64,000 bases of DNA from Liopterus haemorrhoidalis. Its lineage: Eukaryota; Arthropoda; Insecta; Coleoptera; Dytiscidae. The translations under genes and the position numbers were made by a program. Below the pieces are notes generated by a model. The model made no database searches. It was not told the DNA's origin and worked only from the letters and a program-made list of their open reading frames with translations. Location: positions 6,344,924 to 6,408,923 of the forward strand of contig OZ020616.1 in assembly GCA_963971575.1 (NCBI GenBank). Reading direction: 5' to 3'. Of this stretch, positions 10,476 to 21,229 are shown piece by piece (position 1 is the first letter of the stretch; each line of letters starts with the position of its first letter).

Positions 10476-11333
10476 ATGGATATTACTCGTAAAGGTTTTC
10501 GTTGGATAATTTTTTTACGATTTTAGTAAATGCCTAACTCAACAACAATGCATATATTCGTTTCGTTCCACTTTTGGTAATGAAGCACCATCAGAAAAGA
10601 CTGTTTACAATTGGTTTGAAGAATTTCAGCGTGGTCGTGCGTCCGTCAGTGATGAATCTCGTGAAGGTCGACCAAAATCGGTTGCGATTCAAAAAAAACA
10701 TCGATGCTGTGCGCAAAATGATTGAAGAAGATCGGCATGTGCATTACCGTGAGATAGAGGCATCCATTTGCATATCACAGACTGCAATACATTCGATTTT
10801 GCATGAACATTCAGCTGTGAAAAAGATCTGTTCCCGATGGATCCCGCATAATTTGACCGAAGCTCAAAAAAGGCTCGTGTTGGCTGGTGTAAGGGAATGC
10901 TAAAAAAAATTCAACCTATTCACCTCAAAATCCGTATACAACATGGTTACAGACGACGAAACTTGGATTTATTCATATTAATCGGAAACTAAACAGTAAT
11001 CAACAGTTTGGGTCTTCCAAGTTGAACCGAAACCCACAAAAGATTCCAAGAAAATGATCACTAGTTTTTTCGACTGTACTGGACATGTTGCAACCATTCC
11101 TTTAGAGGATCAGAGAACTGTTAATGCTGAATGGTATACAACAATTTGTTTGTCAGAAGACATCGAAAAAATCAGGAAAAACAACTAAAAACGTCGCATC
11201 ATTTTTCACCATGACAATGCAAGCTTCCACACAACACGTCAACCAATTGATTATGTGACGGATAAAAACATCGAATTAATGTCTCATTACCGGATTCACC
11301 TGATTTATTCCCTAACGACTTTTTTTGTTCCCC
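10476..11333 (+). pseudogene. mariner transposase, N-terminal and catalytic part
   Basis: Starts MDITRKGFRWIIF at 10476 and continues through frameshifts with SEKTVYNWFEEFQRGRASV, NIDAVRKMIEEDRH, KKICSRWIPHNLTEAQKR, then TDDETWIYSY (first catalytic Asp), NAEWYTTICL, IFHHDNASFH (second Asp) and the SPDLFPNDFF region (third Asp, DD34D class). Stops and frame changes occur near 10525, 10690, 10900, 10980 and 11190. A family member is about 345 residues. It acts in the nucleus cutting mariner ends, but this copy cannot encode active protein. Confidence 0.88.
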
Positions 11334-11338
11334 AATGT

Positions 11339-12428
11339 ATTTACACAAAGTATTGTAGTAAATGGGTTTAAATCGCAAGTTAAAAATATTACTTCCGGTG
11401 TTCCGCAGGGAATCCACTTAGGACCCTTGTTTTTCAATATCTTTATAAACGATATAGGTGCCTGCTTTCAGAACTCTTTATTCCTTCTTTACGCTGATGA
11501 TTTAAAAATCTTTCAACAAATAGTTTCTCTACAAAATTGCCGTAGTATACAATCTGATTTAAATAGGTTGGAAAACTATCTTAAAGTCAACAAATTAAAT
11601 GTAAATATTTCCAAATGCTCAACAATTTCTTTCACGAGAAACAGGACCTCTATCAACTACAGTTATTACCTCAACGATGAAAACATTTCCTCCGTTTCAT
11701 TCATAAAGGATTTAGGTATTACTTTCGATCAGAAGTTAATATTTGATACGCATATGGATCTAATTATCAAAAAGTCATATAGGATGCTGAGTTTCATATA
11801 TCGAATAAGTAAAGATTTCAAATGCCATAAAACTCTTCTTTCTCTGTATTACTCATTAGTTAAAAGTCAGTTAGAATTTTGCACTATATGTTGGTCTCCT
11901 CAATATTTTGTTTATATAAAAAGGTTAGAAAATGTACAAAATAGATTTATTAAAAATATTAATTATAGATTTCCAAACTCTAAATTGACATTGCTGTCTC
12001 TAGAAAATAGACGAACTATTATTGATATTAACTTTATTTACAAAATATTAAATAACAAAATTGATTGTTCGGACCTTCTAGAAAAGTTATTTTTTCGAAT
12101 ACCTTCTTACAATGCAAGAGGTAATGATATTTTCTCCCTATCTATTAAAAATACTAATTCTGCTATTAATTCACCCCTGCACCGTACTACATACAAATTA
12201 AATAATTTAGTAGCTAACGTTGATTTTCCGGACATATTTGCTAATAATTTTAATGTTATTAAAAAATATATTATCTATAATTTAACACAAAACGTATAGT
12301 ATGTTATATTATATCTTATGTATTAATGTAATTTCTAAAAACATGTGAACTTGTTGTTTATTTGTAATATATGATATGTACTGCCACTCTGTTATTGGGC
12401 CTGTGCCTGTTGGGTGGCCAAAAGTCAA

Positions 12429-12462
<34 letters not shown>
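11339..12462 (+). mobile_element. 5'-truncated non-LTR retrotransposon
   Basis: A LINE 3' fragment ending in (AATA)n at about 12426-12462. The pentamer AATGT flanks it (11334-11338 and 12463-12467), a plausible target-site duplication, since joining the flanks gives a continuous mariner reading (FPNVK). Short target duplication, 5' truncation and a simple-repeat tail are standard marks of target-primed reverse transcription. Confidence 0.85.
11346..12299 (+). CDS. Reverse transcriptase, C-terminal part, open frame
   Basis: The open frame from the truncation point carries the RT block VTSGVPQG-type sequence (here ITSGVPQGIHLGPLFFNIF), then LLYADDLKIF with the catalytic YADD, then the thumb/C-terminal region (KDLGITFDQKL, SQLEFCTICWSPQY, LENVQNRFIKN) and ends SPLHRTTYKL...NLTQNV before TAG. 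The fingers domain and endonuclease are lost by 5' truncation. No stop interrupts the 318 codons, so the insertion is recent compared with the decayed mariner around it. The protein resembles the fragment at 53253-54350 (same family, jockey/CR1-like by eye). Confidence 0.85.
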   Translation, partial: QSIVVNGFKSQVKNITSGVPQGIHLGPLFFNIFINDIGACFQNSLFLLYADDLKIFQQIVSLQNCRSIQSDLNRLENYLKVNKLNVNISKCSTISFTRNRTSINYSYYLNDENISSVSFIKDLGITFDQKLIFDTHMDLIIKKSYRMLSFIYRISKDFKCHKTLLSLYYSLVKSQLEFCTICWSPQYFVYIKRLENVQNRFIKNINYRFPNSKLTLLSLENRRTIIDINFIYKILNNKIDCSDLLEKLFFRIPSYNARGNDIFSLSIKNTNSAINSPLHRTTYKLNNLVANVDFPDIFANNFNVIKKYIIYNLTQNV

Positions 12463-12463
<1 letters not shown>

Positions 12464-12479
12464 ATGTCAAACAAAAAAC

Positions 12480-12587
12480 CATGTTTTTGAGATACCACCT
12501 TCAGAGTGGAAAAAATGTTTCGACAATTGGTTTAAACGCATGCAGAAGTGTATAAATCTTGAAGGCGAATATTTTGAAAAGCAATAA
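12480..12587 (+). pseudogene. mariner transposase C-terminus
   Basis: Encodes HVFEIPPSEWKKCFDNWFKR, MQKCINLEGEYFEKQ and a stop, the standard C-terminus of the mariner interrupted at 11339. About 15-20 residues between FPNVK and HVFEIPP are missing. Confidence 0.9.
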
Positions 12588-12656
12588 AATAGTTTCTTCC
12601 AAAAAAAATGTTTTCTTTCTTAGTTTTTGTTAAAAACTTAAAAGGTAGCCCTCGTA

Positions 12657-13479
12657 TCTATAATTAAGAATATTTTCTTTAGCAGCAAATATTTCTGGTG
12701 AACAAAATATATCTCGTTCGGAACAGGGTGGTTTCGGTACGGAAGAGTTAATCATCTGCTGTTGGGTGGTATAGATACTAGTTCCCCTATAAATCTTTAA
12801 GTAATTCCTCCGTCACTGCTTGGATCTGATTGTAAACTCAGCCAGGTGTCGATTGGTAAAAAGTTGAATTCATATTTGGCATATTAGTGTCACCTCGTCC
12901 TGTTGCCCAGACTGTTGTCGCGCGATTTATGTGGCTGTACTCGAGTCTACAGCGTTCAGTAACAGTGAAAAACGCGCCTGCGTCATGCAGTTCACTTACA
13001 AGAAATCAACTATTGCGAATATCACCTATTCAAGACGCGTACCACTTTTAACTTCACTCAGTAGACAAATTTTATTTTATTTTTCATTTGAAGTTATTTT
13101 TTCATGTCATTAACTTTTATGTAGACTACTTAAGAGATACGCTTAGTACACTTTTTTGTGTTTTCAATGTTGTTTTGTGCTTGGTGAGGTGACAGCCAAG
13201 TAAGGAATGAATGGGAACTAGGTATTTTAAGTCATTATGCCGAGGTATCGCTGGAATTTTATAATGATCATTGATTAAAAATAGGCTGGGGCGAAAAACT
13301 TAAATTAAATTATATTGATTAGCTTTATCTGTCACAGTTTTAATATGAGAATGAGGGTATTCAAGTAATTATGTCACTTATTAACTGTTTAAGGTCGCTT
13401 TATGTCTCGCAACAAAAATTCGTTCTCTATGTCATTTGTTCTAGAAATATTATTTGTCTTAACGCTACATTTAACCCCC
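12657..13479. other. No gene seen
   Basis: Anonymous DNA, somewhat less AT-rich at 12720-13020. No recognisable coding or terminal repeat. Confidence 0.5.
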
Positions 13480-13620
13480 AGAGATAAAAAATTTCTTGTA
13501 TAAAACTCCCAACCTGAAATAAAATAAGTAACAATCTATATATTAAAATTAGCAGTTTTATTTATCTAATAGGATATTTTTAATTGTATAAAAAATAGTT
13601 GTAAAAATTTTATCGCTTAA
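13480..13620 (+). repeat. Dispersed repeat R1, copy 2 (partial)
   Basis: Contains CTGAAATAAAATAAGTAACA and TTTATCTAATAGGATATTTT, the R1 core; lacks the right-hand half present at 3000-3260. Confidence 0.7.
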
Positions 13621-13744
13621 TAAGTTAATGTTAGTGCGTTGGCATGGAGCAATGGAGCGGTCGCTTTAGGCGCTTCAGGTGAGGAATCACCGGAACTCAT
13701 ATTAGAAATTAGTATAGGGGATATAGGCGCTTTATTACATGAGG

Positions 13745-14189
13745 TGCCTGGAGCGACCTTTTTTATGGTGTTATAGGTATGACCACCAGAAATCCCTTAT
13801 AACGTTACTTATGTGTCTGTCTGTACGGCATAAATTGTAAACGGCTGAACATAGAAAGTTTAAATTTGCACGCTTGTTCAAAAAGTTGAACAAGCGTGCC
13901 AAATTAGGTAAACCCATATATATGAAAAATAAAGAGAATTCAAAAAACACTTTTCTAGATAAATGAAAAAATTAATGTATATTTTTTTTGGGTGTTGATG
14001 AAATGAAACCTCTTAATACCTGGATAAAAAAGCAAATTTTTATTTGTCGGAACAGCCCAACAGGATTTTTGTTCAGATTAGTTTTTCGAAAAATTTAAGA
14101 ATGTCATTGAAAAAATAGATTATTATTTTTAAAAAAAATTATTGTGTGGTATCAAAAGAAAGATCTTAAGGTCTTAGAAAGGATTTTAA
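13745..14189 (-). repeat. R3-type element end, reversed
   Basis: Starts GGTATGACCACCAGAAATCC, then TGTCTGTCTGTACGG and GTAAACGGCTGAACATAG, the reverse of the right end of the R3 copies (for example 43550-43720). Continues through a diverged body with TCGGAACAGCCCAACAGGAT, which corresponds to the conserved ATTCCTGTTGAACTATTCCG of R3. No coding. Confidence 0.65.
13868..13899. repeat. Perfect 13-bp inverted repeat
   Basis: Arms GCACGCTTGTTCA and TGAACAAGCGTGC separated by AAAAGT. It replaces the R3 stretch usually reading 'ttggcatgcttatacaac', which suggests a local template-switch event rather than a conserved function. Confidence 0.85.
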
Positions 14190-14309
14190 GTGAACAAAAA
14201 AAAAGGTCCTCACTCCTAAATTTTAAGTGAAGAGCAAAAAAAAGTCCTCACTTCTCACAGTACGGGGAAGGTCCGGACCCCTTGGACCCCCCCCTTGTGT
14301 GCGCCTCTG
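14190..14309 (-). mobile_element. Fragment of the 8484-type hAT MITE
   Basis: Reversed, it reads CAGAGGCGCACACAAGG, then GGGGTCC and units of GCTCTTCACTTAAAATTT, matching the left end of 8484-8842. Only this end is present. Confidence 0.8.
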
Positions 14310-14929
14310 CTTATTGGGCTCAAATGGATAAATATTGTACTTCTTATATTCAAGATTTTACTGTACGCAAAATGAATTTTGCTTTTTATTCAAGCGCGTT
14401 TCTATTCCCTGTAACTACGCCACAGTATTCCCTTATTCGTGGACATTGCCAAGGCGTAAACGATTTGTTTTTCTTTATTAGTCGTTGCCATAGAGTATGA
14501 TATATTGTCGAGTGCTCGGCAGGTATTTAAGGTATCTGTCGTGTCCACCAGACGGCAGGACGGTTGCGACATCTATACCATGTTTGATAATGTTGTATTA
14601 GTTTATACGCTCGTATAATGTTTTATGATTCATATTAATTAAATACGTTAATGAGGAAATTGCTAGATATAAATGTTACCTTCAATTTTCTTTCAAATTG
14701 TTTATAATTTAAAATTGTAATTAGGCAGTTATTTATGAGATTTTTATGCATAATTTTAAAATTTACAACCGTAGTATTGAAGATTTGAGAAAATTGTCGA
14801 TTTTTGCTTATATTCATTTGAATAAATTTCAAATATAATAAAGTTAAATTAATAACAATAATAAAGTTATTCTAACACAAATGCTGCTACAAAATAACAA
14901 AACTGAAGGTGTAACTTAATTTCAATGTA
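14310..14929. other. No gene seen
   Basis: Anonymous AT-rich DNA. Confidence 0.5.
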
Positions 14930-15070
14930 GAAAATATACATTTCGACTCTTTTCTTCTTCAATATACTTCCCTCTTTTATCTAGACATCGTTGCATTCTG
15001 TTCGTCTACCCATCAAGGTAGCTCTATTATCTTCCGTCAGTTGTGTAAGCTTCGTCATTCTCTTCTTCAG
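14930..15070 (-). pseudogene. mariner-like transposase C-terminal scrap
   Basis: On the minus strand 15003-14940 reads NRMQRCLDKRGKYIEEEK-type sequence (RMQRC and the acidic tail are usual at the C-terminus of mariner transposases). The upstream part is out of frame. No terminal repeats were found. Confidence 0.5.
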
Positions 15071-15305
15071 CTTAGTAACTTTTGAAAAGAATTTTTTGTA
15101 GTAATTAAAAAAAAAAATAATAATCTGATGCATCAAATGAAGGTCTTAAAACCTAAATTAATAAAAAATTAATTTTAAACAATCCTTTCATTTTGGTGAT
15201 TTTTACAAAAATGCCTTAAGTTGGTTTTACACAGTTCAATTTATTGAGCAATAAATTGATCATTTTTTTGTCAATTAATTGAACAATCTATTTATCATAT
15301 TATTA

Positions 15306-16170
15306 TCAGGTCGTCAAGGATGAAATTTGCAGTTAATAATATTGCCAACTTTAACAACTTATTATTTGACATTGGCTTAATATTTTACCGTTCTTTTTTT
15401 TTGTCGGAAAGTTACACATATCGCCTGTTTCTTGTATGCTGTCGAAAGAAATCATTGTATGCTGTAAAAAATATCAAAAACTTTTTTTAAAAATTAATTT
15501 TGTTGAAAATGGAGCGGTCGAATATTCGCACTATTATGAAGCATGAGTTCTTACGTGGAACTATGGCATCGCAGACCGCGCGAAATATTAATAATGCATT
15601 TGGCTCTAGTGTTACTACGCTGCGTAGACAATATCAAATTGGTTCCCCAAATTTTGTACAAATAACTTAAGAAACAAACAAACAAACAAAAAAGAAAAAA
15701 AACTGGCTCATCGATCACAGCAGGAATAAACTGCAACCAACTGGACGAAATGATACAAAAACTTAAAGAAAAACAGCCTAGATTGGTCAACAGAGCGACT
15801 CCTATCTTACTGCATGACAACGCTAGACCACACTGCAAAAACTACAGGAATTGGAGTTGGAACTTCTTCATCATTCTCCATACTCACCAGACCTAGCCCC
15901 CACTGACTACCAATTCTTCCGCAGTTTGGACAACTTTTTAATAGGAAAACAGTTTAATTCCGACAATGTTGTAAAACTGGCCTTCCAGGAATTCATTGAC
16001 TCTCGTCCGCCAGTGTTTTATACCACCGACCTGAACAACCTGCCGCTTAAATGGCAAAAGTGTATAGACAATATTGGTGCATACTTTGATGAATAAAACA
16101 ATTCCTTATATTTGTAAGTTATCAACCAACTTTGCCTTTTTTTCTACAAATTTTATCCTTGACGAACTAA
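15306..16170 (+). mobile_element. mariner deletion derivative with TA duplication
   Basis: Ends TCAGGTCGTCAAGGATGAAA and, reversed, TTAGTTCGTCAAGGATAAAA, flanked by TA at 15304-15305 and 16171-16172. The 865-bp element keeps both ends of a transposase gene but has lost much of the middle. Confidence 0.85.
15509..16096 (+). pseudogene. mariner transposase remains
   Basis: N-terminus MERSNIRTIMKHEFLRGTMA, SQTARNINNAFG (DNA-binding part) runs to about 15670. After an A-rich junction the sequence resumes with TPILLHDNARPHCK (second catalytic Asp in HDNARPH), a frame change near 15845, then LHHSPYSPDLAPTDYQFFRS (third Asp, 34 residues spacing class) and the C-terminal LPLKWQKCIDNIGAYFDE. The first catalytic block is missing. 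Confidence 0.85.
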
Positions 16171-16500
16171 TATTTATAATTTTTTGAATATTTGTACATT
16201 ACCAACTGTAAAACATATTGAAATATATATCAAAATGAAAATATTGAAAAAATTTTCACAAAATTACGAACTGTGAACAAAAACAAAAGAAATAACCTAG
16301 ATGAGGGTGAATTAGAACGTTTGCGGTTCTGTCAAATTTGGAAACAAAACCTATTCATTTTTGGGTTATGTTAACTCTTAGTAACTAATAAGTAAACAGT
16401 TGGCAATAACTAACCAGATAAAAATATACCTCCAATTCTCTAAAAAATTGATGAAAAGTAGAACTTGTACTACTTTCAAACCAAATTGATCAATTTTTCG
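16171..16500. other. No gene seen
   Basis: AT-rich sequence. CAAATTGATCAATTTTTCGT at its end loosely mirrors AATTGATCATTTTTTTGTCA at 15256, possibly outer inverted ends of an older element into which the mariner jumped. Confidence 0.35.
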
Positions 16501-16770
16501 TCAAAAAAATTCCGTTTTCGGTTTCGTATCTTCATAAAAAACAATAGAGTTCTTCCCAATTAATAGGATATTTTTTAGTACCAAAACAAACTCTCTTAAA
16601 CCTTCTTGAGTATCGTATATACACACACACACATACGGACGGCATTTCGAAAATAGGTTTTTTGGATTCCCTGGACCATGAAACGTGGTCATCAATCAAA
16701 ATCTCAACATTAAAAATTTTTGCGATTGCAATACTTGTATATTAAGATCGGGCAAGTAAAAATATATTAA
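16501..16770 (+). repeat. Dispersed repeat R2, partial copy
   Basis: Closely matches 57105-57395 and 57590-57870: TTTTTGGATTCCCTGGACCA, TGAAACGTGGTCATC, a CA dinucleotide tract (16620-16633) and the end GGGCAAGTAAAAAT. Confidence 0.8.
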
Positions 16771-17445
16771 TTGCCCTCACTTAAAAAAATGTCCTCGTAT
16801 GTTGTTGCATAGATATCCTATTGCAGGTCAACTTAATTTGAATTTATTGTTTCCAGGTACCACTACTATTGCTCTAATAGCCTTATTTATCTGATTATAG
16901 ATGGATCTAAACGTGAACGCCTACAATGTATTTGTTAATCGTAACATTTTGTAATGTAACAACTTTTAACGAGAATTATTCGACATTTGTTATTCAAAAC
17001 TACAAACATATTATTACAGAAATATTTACATAGTAACCATTTGTCAATTACAATAAATTTACTAAACATTTATTTTCTATATCCCTGGCTTGACATGCGC
17101 ATGATTTATTATATATCTCTGTATGTTATTCCAGCAATCCGTCGCTACGATAAAAACAAACATAACAGTGTTACGCCATCGAATATTTGTGATTTTATTG
17201 ACGTAATATGAAACTTCCAGTTAAATTTAGTTATTATACCATTTTTAAATTTAGCATATAAATGTTTTACAATATACAGGACCGGCATATCTATATTTCC
17301 ATCAAAAATTCAACACAACTGGTATGAAGGGAAGTCATTGCTGATATACCATAAAAGAATAAGCAACGACAAAAAAAAAAGAAGTAGTGACAATTAGCAT
17401 CAAAATACCAAGAAATAATAGTGCAGGGAAAAATTACCTAGCAAC
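16771..17445. other. No gene seen
   Basis: Anonymous AT-rich DNA. Confidence 0.5.
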
Positions 17446-17530
17446 AATTGGGCATCGACAAAAGAACTAACGAAAATTGGGCATCGACAAAAGAGCTAAC
17501 GACAATTGAGCATCAACAAATGAAACAAAA
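17446..17530 (+). repeat. Three imperfect 29-30-bp tandem units
   Basis: Units begin with ATTGGGCATCGACAAAAGA, ATTGGGCATCGACAAAAGA and ATTGAGCATCAACAAATGA at about 17447, 17477 and 17506. Confidence 0.75.
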
Positions 17531-17707
17531 TAGCAACTACCACACAAGTGCAATAGAAGAGCATGTGTGTCAAAATAACCCATCACTATCATGGCATAAT
17601 TTTGAGGTTTTTAGGTATTCGTATGGCCAAGAAAACATTTTGTCTCATAATATATCCGTAATAAGTCTGTCTACTTGTTCAGTAAAAATTATGCCAATCA
17701 GCTAAAC

Positions 17708-18252
17708 CAGCGTTTCCCAAACTTTTTTTTTTCGTGACCCGGTAATTTTCACACTTTTTCTTCGTGATCCACTAAAAATTTTCCGCCTATAATAGCACAT
17801 AGATAAGCTAAAACATATGGATGTCCATACAGTTGTCATTTATTTACATAATAATTATAATAAAAAAGCATTAACCGTTACAAAAATTTGTAGAAATTAA
17901 ACAAAAATTATTAATGAGAACCAATAAATTATTAATGAGAAGTGTGGTGCTGTTTATTTTTTACTAATAATTTCAGATTAGGAGAAAACGATGATAGCTT
18001 TATCCTTAGATCCGGTTCTACTTCCAATCGGTTTCGATACTTATTTTTAAGGAAGACTAATGTTGAGAAACCTGCTTCGCACTTATAGGTCGTGACGAAA
18101 GGCATTAGAAATATTATTAGAAACTTTTTCCGCTATAACTGGATATTCTTGACGACAATTTATCACCTAGGTTTCGCGAGTTTTTATCCGACCCGACATT
18201 TTGCTTACCCCGACCCGGTACTGGGTCGTGACCCACCATTTGGGAAACCCTG
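17708..18252. mobile_element. hAT-type MITE, 8-bp target duplication
   Basis: The 545-bp element has ends CAGCGTTTCCCAAACTTTTT and ...CCATTTGGGAAACCCTG, flanked by the perfect 8-bp duplication AGCTAAAC (17700-17707, 18253-18260). Both ends carry CGTGACCC units just inside. No transposase coding seen. Confidence 0.93.
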
Positions 18253-18419
18253 AGCTAAACGAAAAGAGTTGAAATTTAGTATGAATACCAGTTTTTGAGC
18301 CATATATTGATGAAAGACAGATTTTAAAAAAACACACACACATTACAATTCTGGATACGAACATTTTGCCACAAATAACGCAGAGATAATTATAGGCAGA
18401 ATCAGGCAGAAGCATCTAG

Positions 18420-18852
18420 TGTCTGGATTTGCGTTTATTGCGTACTACTGTGGCACGCTCTATATGTGTCCGTTCGTGCTGCTGTATTCTGTTTGTCACT
18501 AGATTGTGCCATGTACTTTGACAGAGGGGTTTTTCAGTTTGTCTTTGTAGCGTTGTTTAGGAGCTCCTAGACTTCAGCAGCCTCCTTCCAACTCAGAGTA
18601 CAATAGCCCTTTAGTTAACCTAGTATTTGGCATTATTATGACGTGTCCCACCCACCTCAACTGAATTTGGTGGAACATGCCCTCGATACTGATTAAATCA
18701 GCTTTAGCCAAAACTTCTGTATTCGGCACATAGTTTTGCCATTTGATTCTCAATAAAGTCTTAAGGCATAGTGTTTTTATATGCCGCCTATAGAGACACC
18801 ATGATTCACTGCTGTAGAAAAGTACAGGAAGTACAGCTACCTTGAACATCAT
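18420..18852 (-). pseudogene. LINE reverse transcriptase C-terminal fragment
   Basis: Minus-strand frame from 18852 reads VAVLPVLFYSSESWCLYRRH, TLLRIKWQNYVPNTEVLAKA, QLRWVGHVIIMPNTRL, then (after a stop at about 18576) SLGAPKQRYKDKLK. The motif LRWVGHV-RM and the following GRP-RYKD region are typical of the region after the RT domain in RTE/craniad-type LINEs. Several stops follow, so it is dead. Confidence 0.8.
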
Positions 18853-19134
18853 TATCTTTATTTTAAGCTGTAAATCTCAACAGCTCCATTTAGTTATTAC
18901 TTTGTTATTATTTGAAATTTTCAAATAAAAAACGTTATTTATGAAAAGTCTTGCATTATTCTTTTAATAAATCATAACTCAATAACTTTTTCGAATCTAA
19001 CCTAAGTTGATATACCTTATTTTTGCTTAAAAATTGTCAGTTTTCTCTTGGAACATCCTGTGTATTAAATACATGAATATGAATAAATATATTTAAAACA
19101 TTTCAAATCTCAGGCTCATTTGTTTCCAATTACA
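18853..19134. other. No gene seen
   Basis: AT-rich DNA without recognised structure. Confidence 0.45.
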
Positions 19135-19260
19135 CGTTTTTTGTTCAAAACTAACTATCTGAAATAAAATTAGTAACAATCTATACATTAAAACTCGCAG
19201 CTAATTTTTATCTAACTGGAGAATTTTAATTGTAGAAAAATTATTGTAAAAATTATCTTT
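19135..19260 (+). repeat. Dispersed repeat R1, copy 3 (partial)
   Basis: Carries ATCTGAAATAAAATTAGTAA and TTTTAATTGTAGAAAAATTA, the R1 core also seen at 2880 and 13515. Confidence 0.7.
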
Positions 19261-19439
19261 TGGTATTTCTTTTCGACCTTGGAATATATTAAACAAACAA
19301 TTTAGTAAAAATTATATTTCTGAATAGCTTAATAATAGATATCAGACAACAAATTTTTGTAATTAATTATTTACTTACTTACTAAGGTTATTATTATTAT
19401 TATTATAATTTTTTAAATATATTGTGGATTTCAAATAAC

Positions 19440-20400
19440 TTTTATTTTTATATATTTTTGTGTAGACATGTTCACTATAGTTCAAAATCTTCGTTTAAAA
19501 ATATTAGACTTGATGATAATGGAATGCTAATTGGTACACATATTCTTTACGACAATTAATCATTTTTACCCGTAGCACTTATATTGAGAACCGCTGCTAA
19601 TTCAAAATTGCAAAAAGTAATTTTCACAATAGAACATATTTGTAGAATGATGCTTTAGATACAATTCGCCGCATCGTACGCAAATATGCCTCGATTGGTT
19701 CACTAGATGGCATCTATAATGCAATTTGTTTAACTACAATTACATAACAAGTTTTTTTACTATAGTCGGATTGTTGATAGGTGACTGTTACATGTATGTA
19801 TCAAGTAGTGCATTCATATAATAATATAGTTACCATTTTTCAAACGCATTTAAAAATGTGTTTTGTTATTTGTTTTAACTCTCAGTGTCTGGTAATAAAT
19901 ATTAATTAAAATATGGCTTGCGGCCAATTATTAAATTCATAAACTTTAATTTTAATTCTGCTGGAATAAACAACAAATTATAATCCAAAATTTACGTATG
20001 AGTATAAATTTTTATTTATAATTATTACCTTAAAATTAATAATTTTGTTTGTTTGAGTACTGCTATAAATTTATTTTCGCGCTCTAATTAGTAAAGATAT
20101 CTACGAATCATGCTGTTTCTTTCTAATCCTTTGTTTTTTATTCAAATAATTTTGAAGGTTAGTTGTCAACTTGAGTCACTATACGTTACTATGGGTATGC
20201 AAATAATTATAATGATATAGACAGAGAAAGCATATAGTATTGAATATCGATACTTGTAGCAACGAACAGTCACTTATCAGCAATCCGACTATAGTAAAAA
20301 TGTCTTATTAGATAGATAAAATTTCGCTGCAATTTTGATGTATAGATAATTTTATTTCAGATCGCTAGCTTTTTATACGATCTTGTAAGAACTATATTAT
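19440..20400 (-). repeat. Dispersed repeat R1, copy 4, interrupted
   Basis: In reverse, 20400-20297 matches the first part of R1 (GCGATCTGAAATAAAATTAT) and 19757-19440 matches the second part (GCATTATAGATGCCATCTAG, GATGCGGCGAATTGTATC), as at 2870-3260. The MITE at 19757-20297 lies exactly between. Confidence 0.75.
19757..20297. mobile_element. MITE inserted in R1
   Basis: Inverted ends: left ACTATAGTCGGATTGTTGAT, right (reversed) ACTATAGTCGGATTGCTGAT, then AGTGACTGTT with one mismatch, at least 30 bp in total. The ends include TATA on both sides, so the exact target duplication (TA or longer) is ambiguous. About 525-540 bp, no coding. Confidence 0.8.
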
Positions 20401-20878
20401 TGTTGCTCTTCTTAAAGAAAGGAGTTCCAAGTTACATATAATACTTTGGAGTTGAAATCACTGTCCTGCCCCTTAAGCCGGTCCTGAAATTTCCTTAAAG
20501 AGCAGTGATATATTTCGATCGTTTAGTTGTATTCACCAAGGAGAAAGTGTGAACAGGGATATTAAAATATAGATAATTATAATAAATTAAACAGAAGGTT
20601 ATTTTGTAAGAGATGTTTGAAAGCGATTTTTGGTAAATTAGATGTATACAATTAATTAAAATAAATGTAAGAACAACCGATGAAATTCATGAATTATTTA
20701 AACCCATGTGTTACATTCTTTACTTCATGTACAAGAACGGAATTTTATTTATATTAATTTTATTCCTTATAAGAAGTAATGCACCACATTATTTTAATTT
20801 TTGGGGTTTGACATATACGACTTTAAAATAACTGTAGATATATAACACAACACATTTAAAAACAAATTACAGAATTAA
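20401..20878. other. No gene seen
   Basis: Anonymous AT-rich DNA. Confidence 0.5.
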
Positions 20879-21137
20879 GGCCCGGTCTTTCCACCTTCAG
20901 ATAAAGTCCCAGGTAACTATCTGACAGATAAGGTTATTTTTAACTTCATCTGCTGAGTAAATGTCATCCCTTTTTTCTATACAAATGTATCTATCGGATA
21001 CTTATCTAACGGATAATGAGACTGACGTATTGGATTCACTGACTGGTATTGACATTTACTCAGCAGATGAAGTTACAAATAACCTTATCTGTCAGATAGT
21101 TATCTGGGACTTTATCTGAAGGTGGAAAGACCGGGCC
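20879..21137. mobile_element. Foldback MITE, GGCCCGGTC type, copy 1
   Basis: 259-bp element with inverted repeats of about 90 bp each side: GGCCCGGTCTTTCCACCTTC ... reversed at the right. TTAA flanks both sides (20875-20878, 21138-21141). The second copy at 55251 has TTA on both sides, so the true duplication may be 3 bp (PIF/Harbinger-like TWA). Repeated TATCTGNNAGATA palindromes lie inside. Confidence 0.9.
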
Positions 21138-21229
21138 TTAATATAATGCTTATTGAAGTCCCACACTTAAGATGATTCTGCACTGTTTATGCAAGGAAAT
21201 TGCTGTATTTGTGGAATTGTCCTAATATA

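Larger units (their letters stand above)
10290..12654 (+). mobile_element. mariner element split by a non-LTR retrotransposon
   Basis: Inverted ends CGAGGGTTACCTTTTATGTT (left) and, reversed, CGAGGGCTACCTTTTAAGTT (right), flanked by TA (10288-10289 and 12655-12656). Transposase remains lie at 10476-11333 and 12480-12587 and a LINE fragment occupies 11339-12462. Without the insertion the element would be about 1.24 kb, the normal mariner size. Confidence 0.9.
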
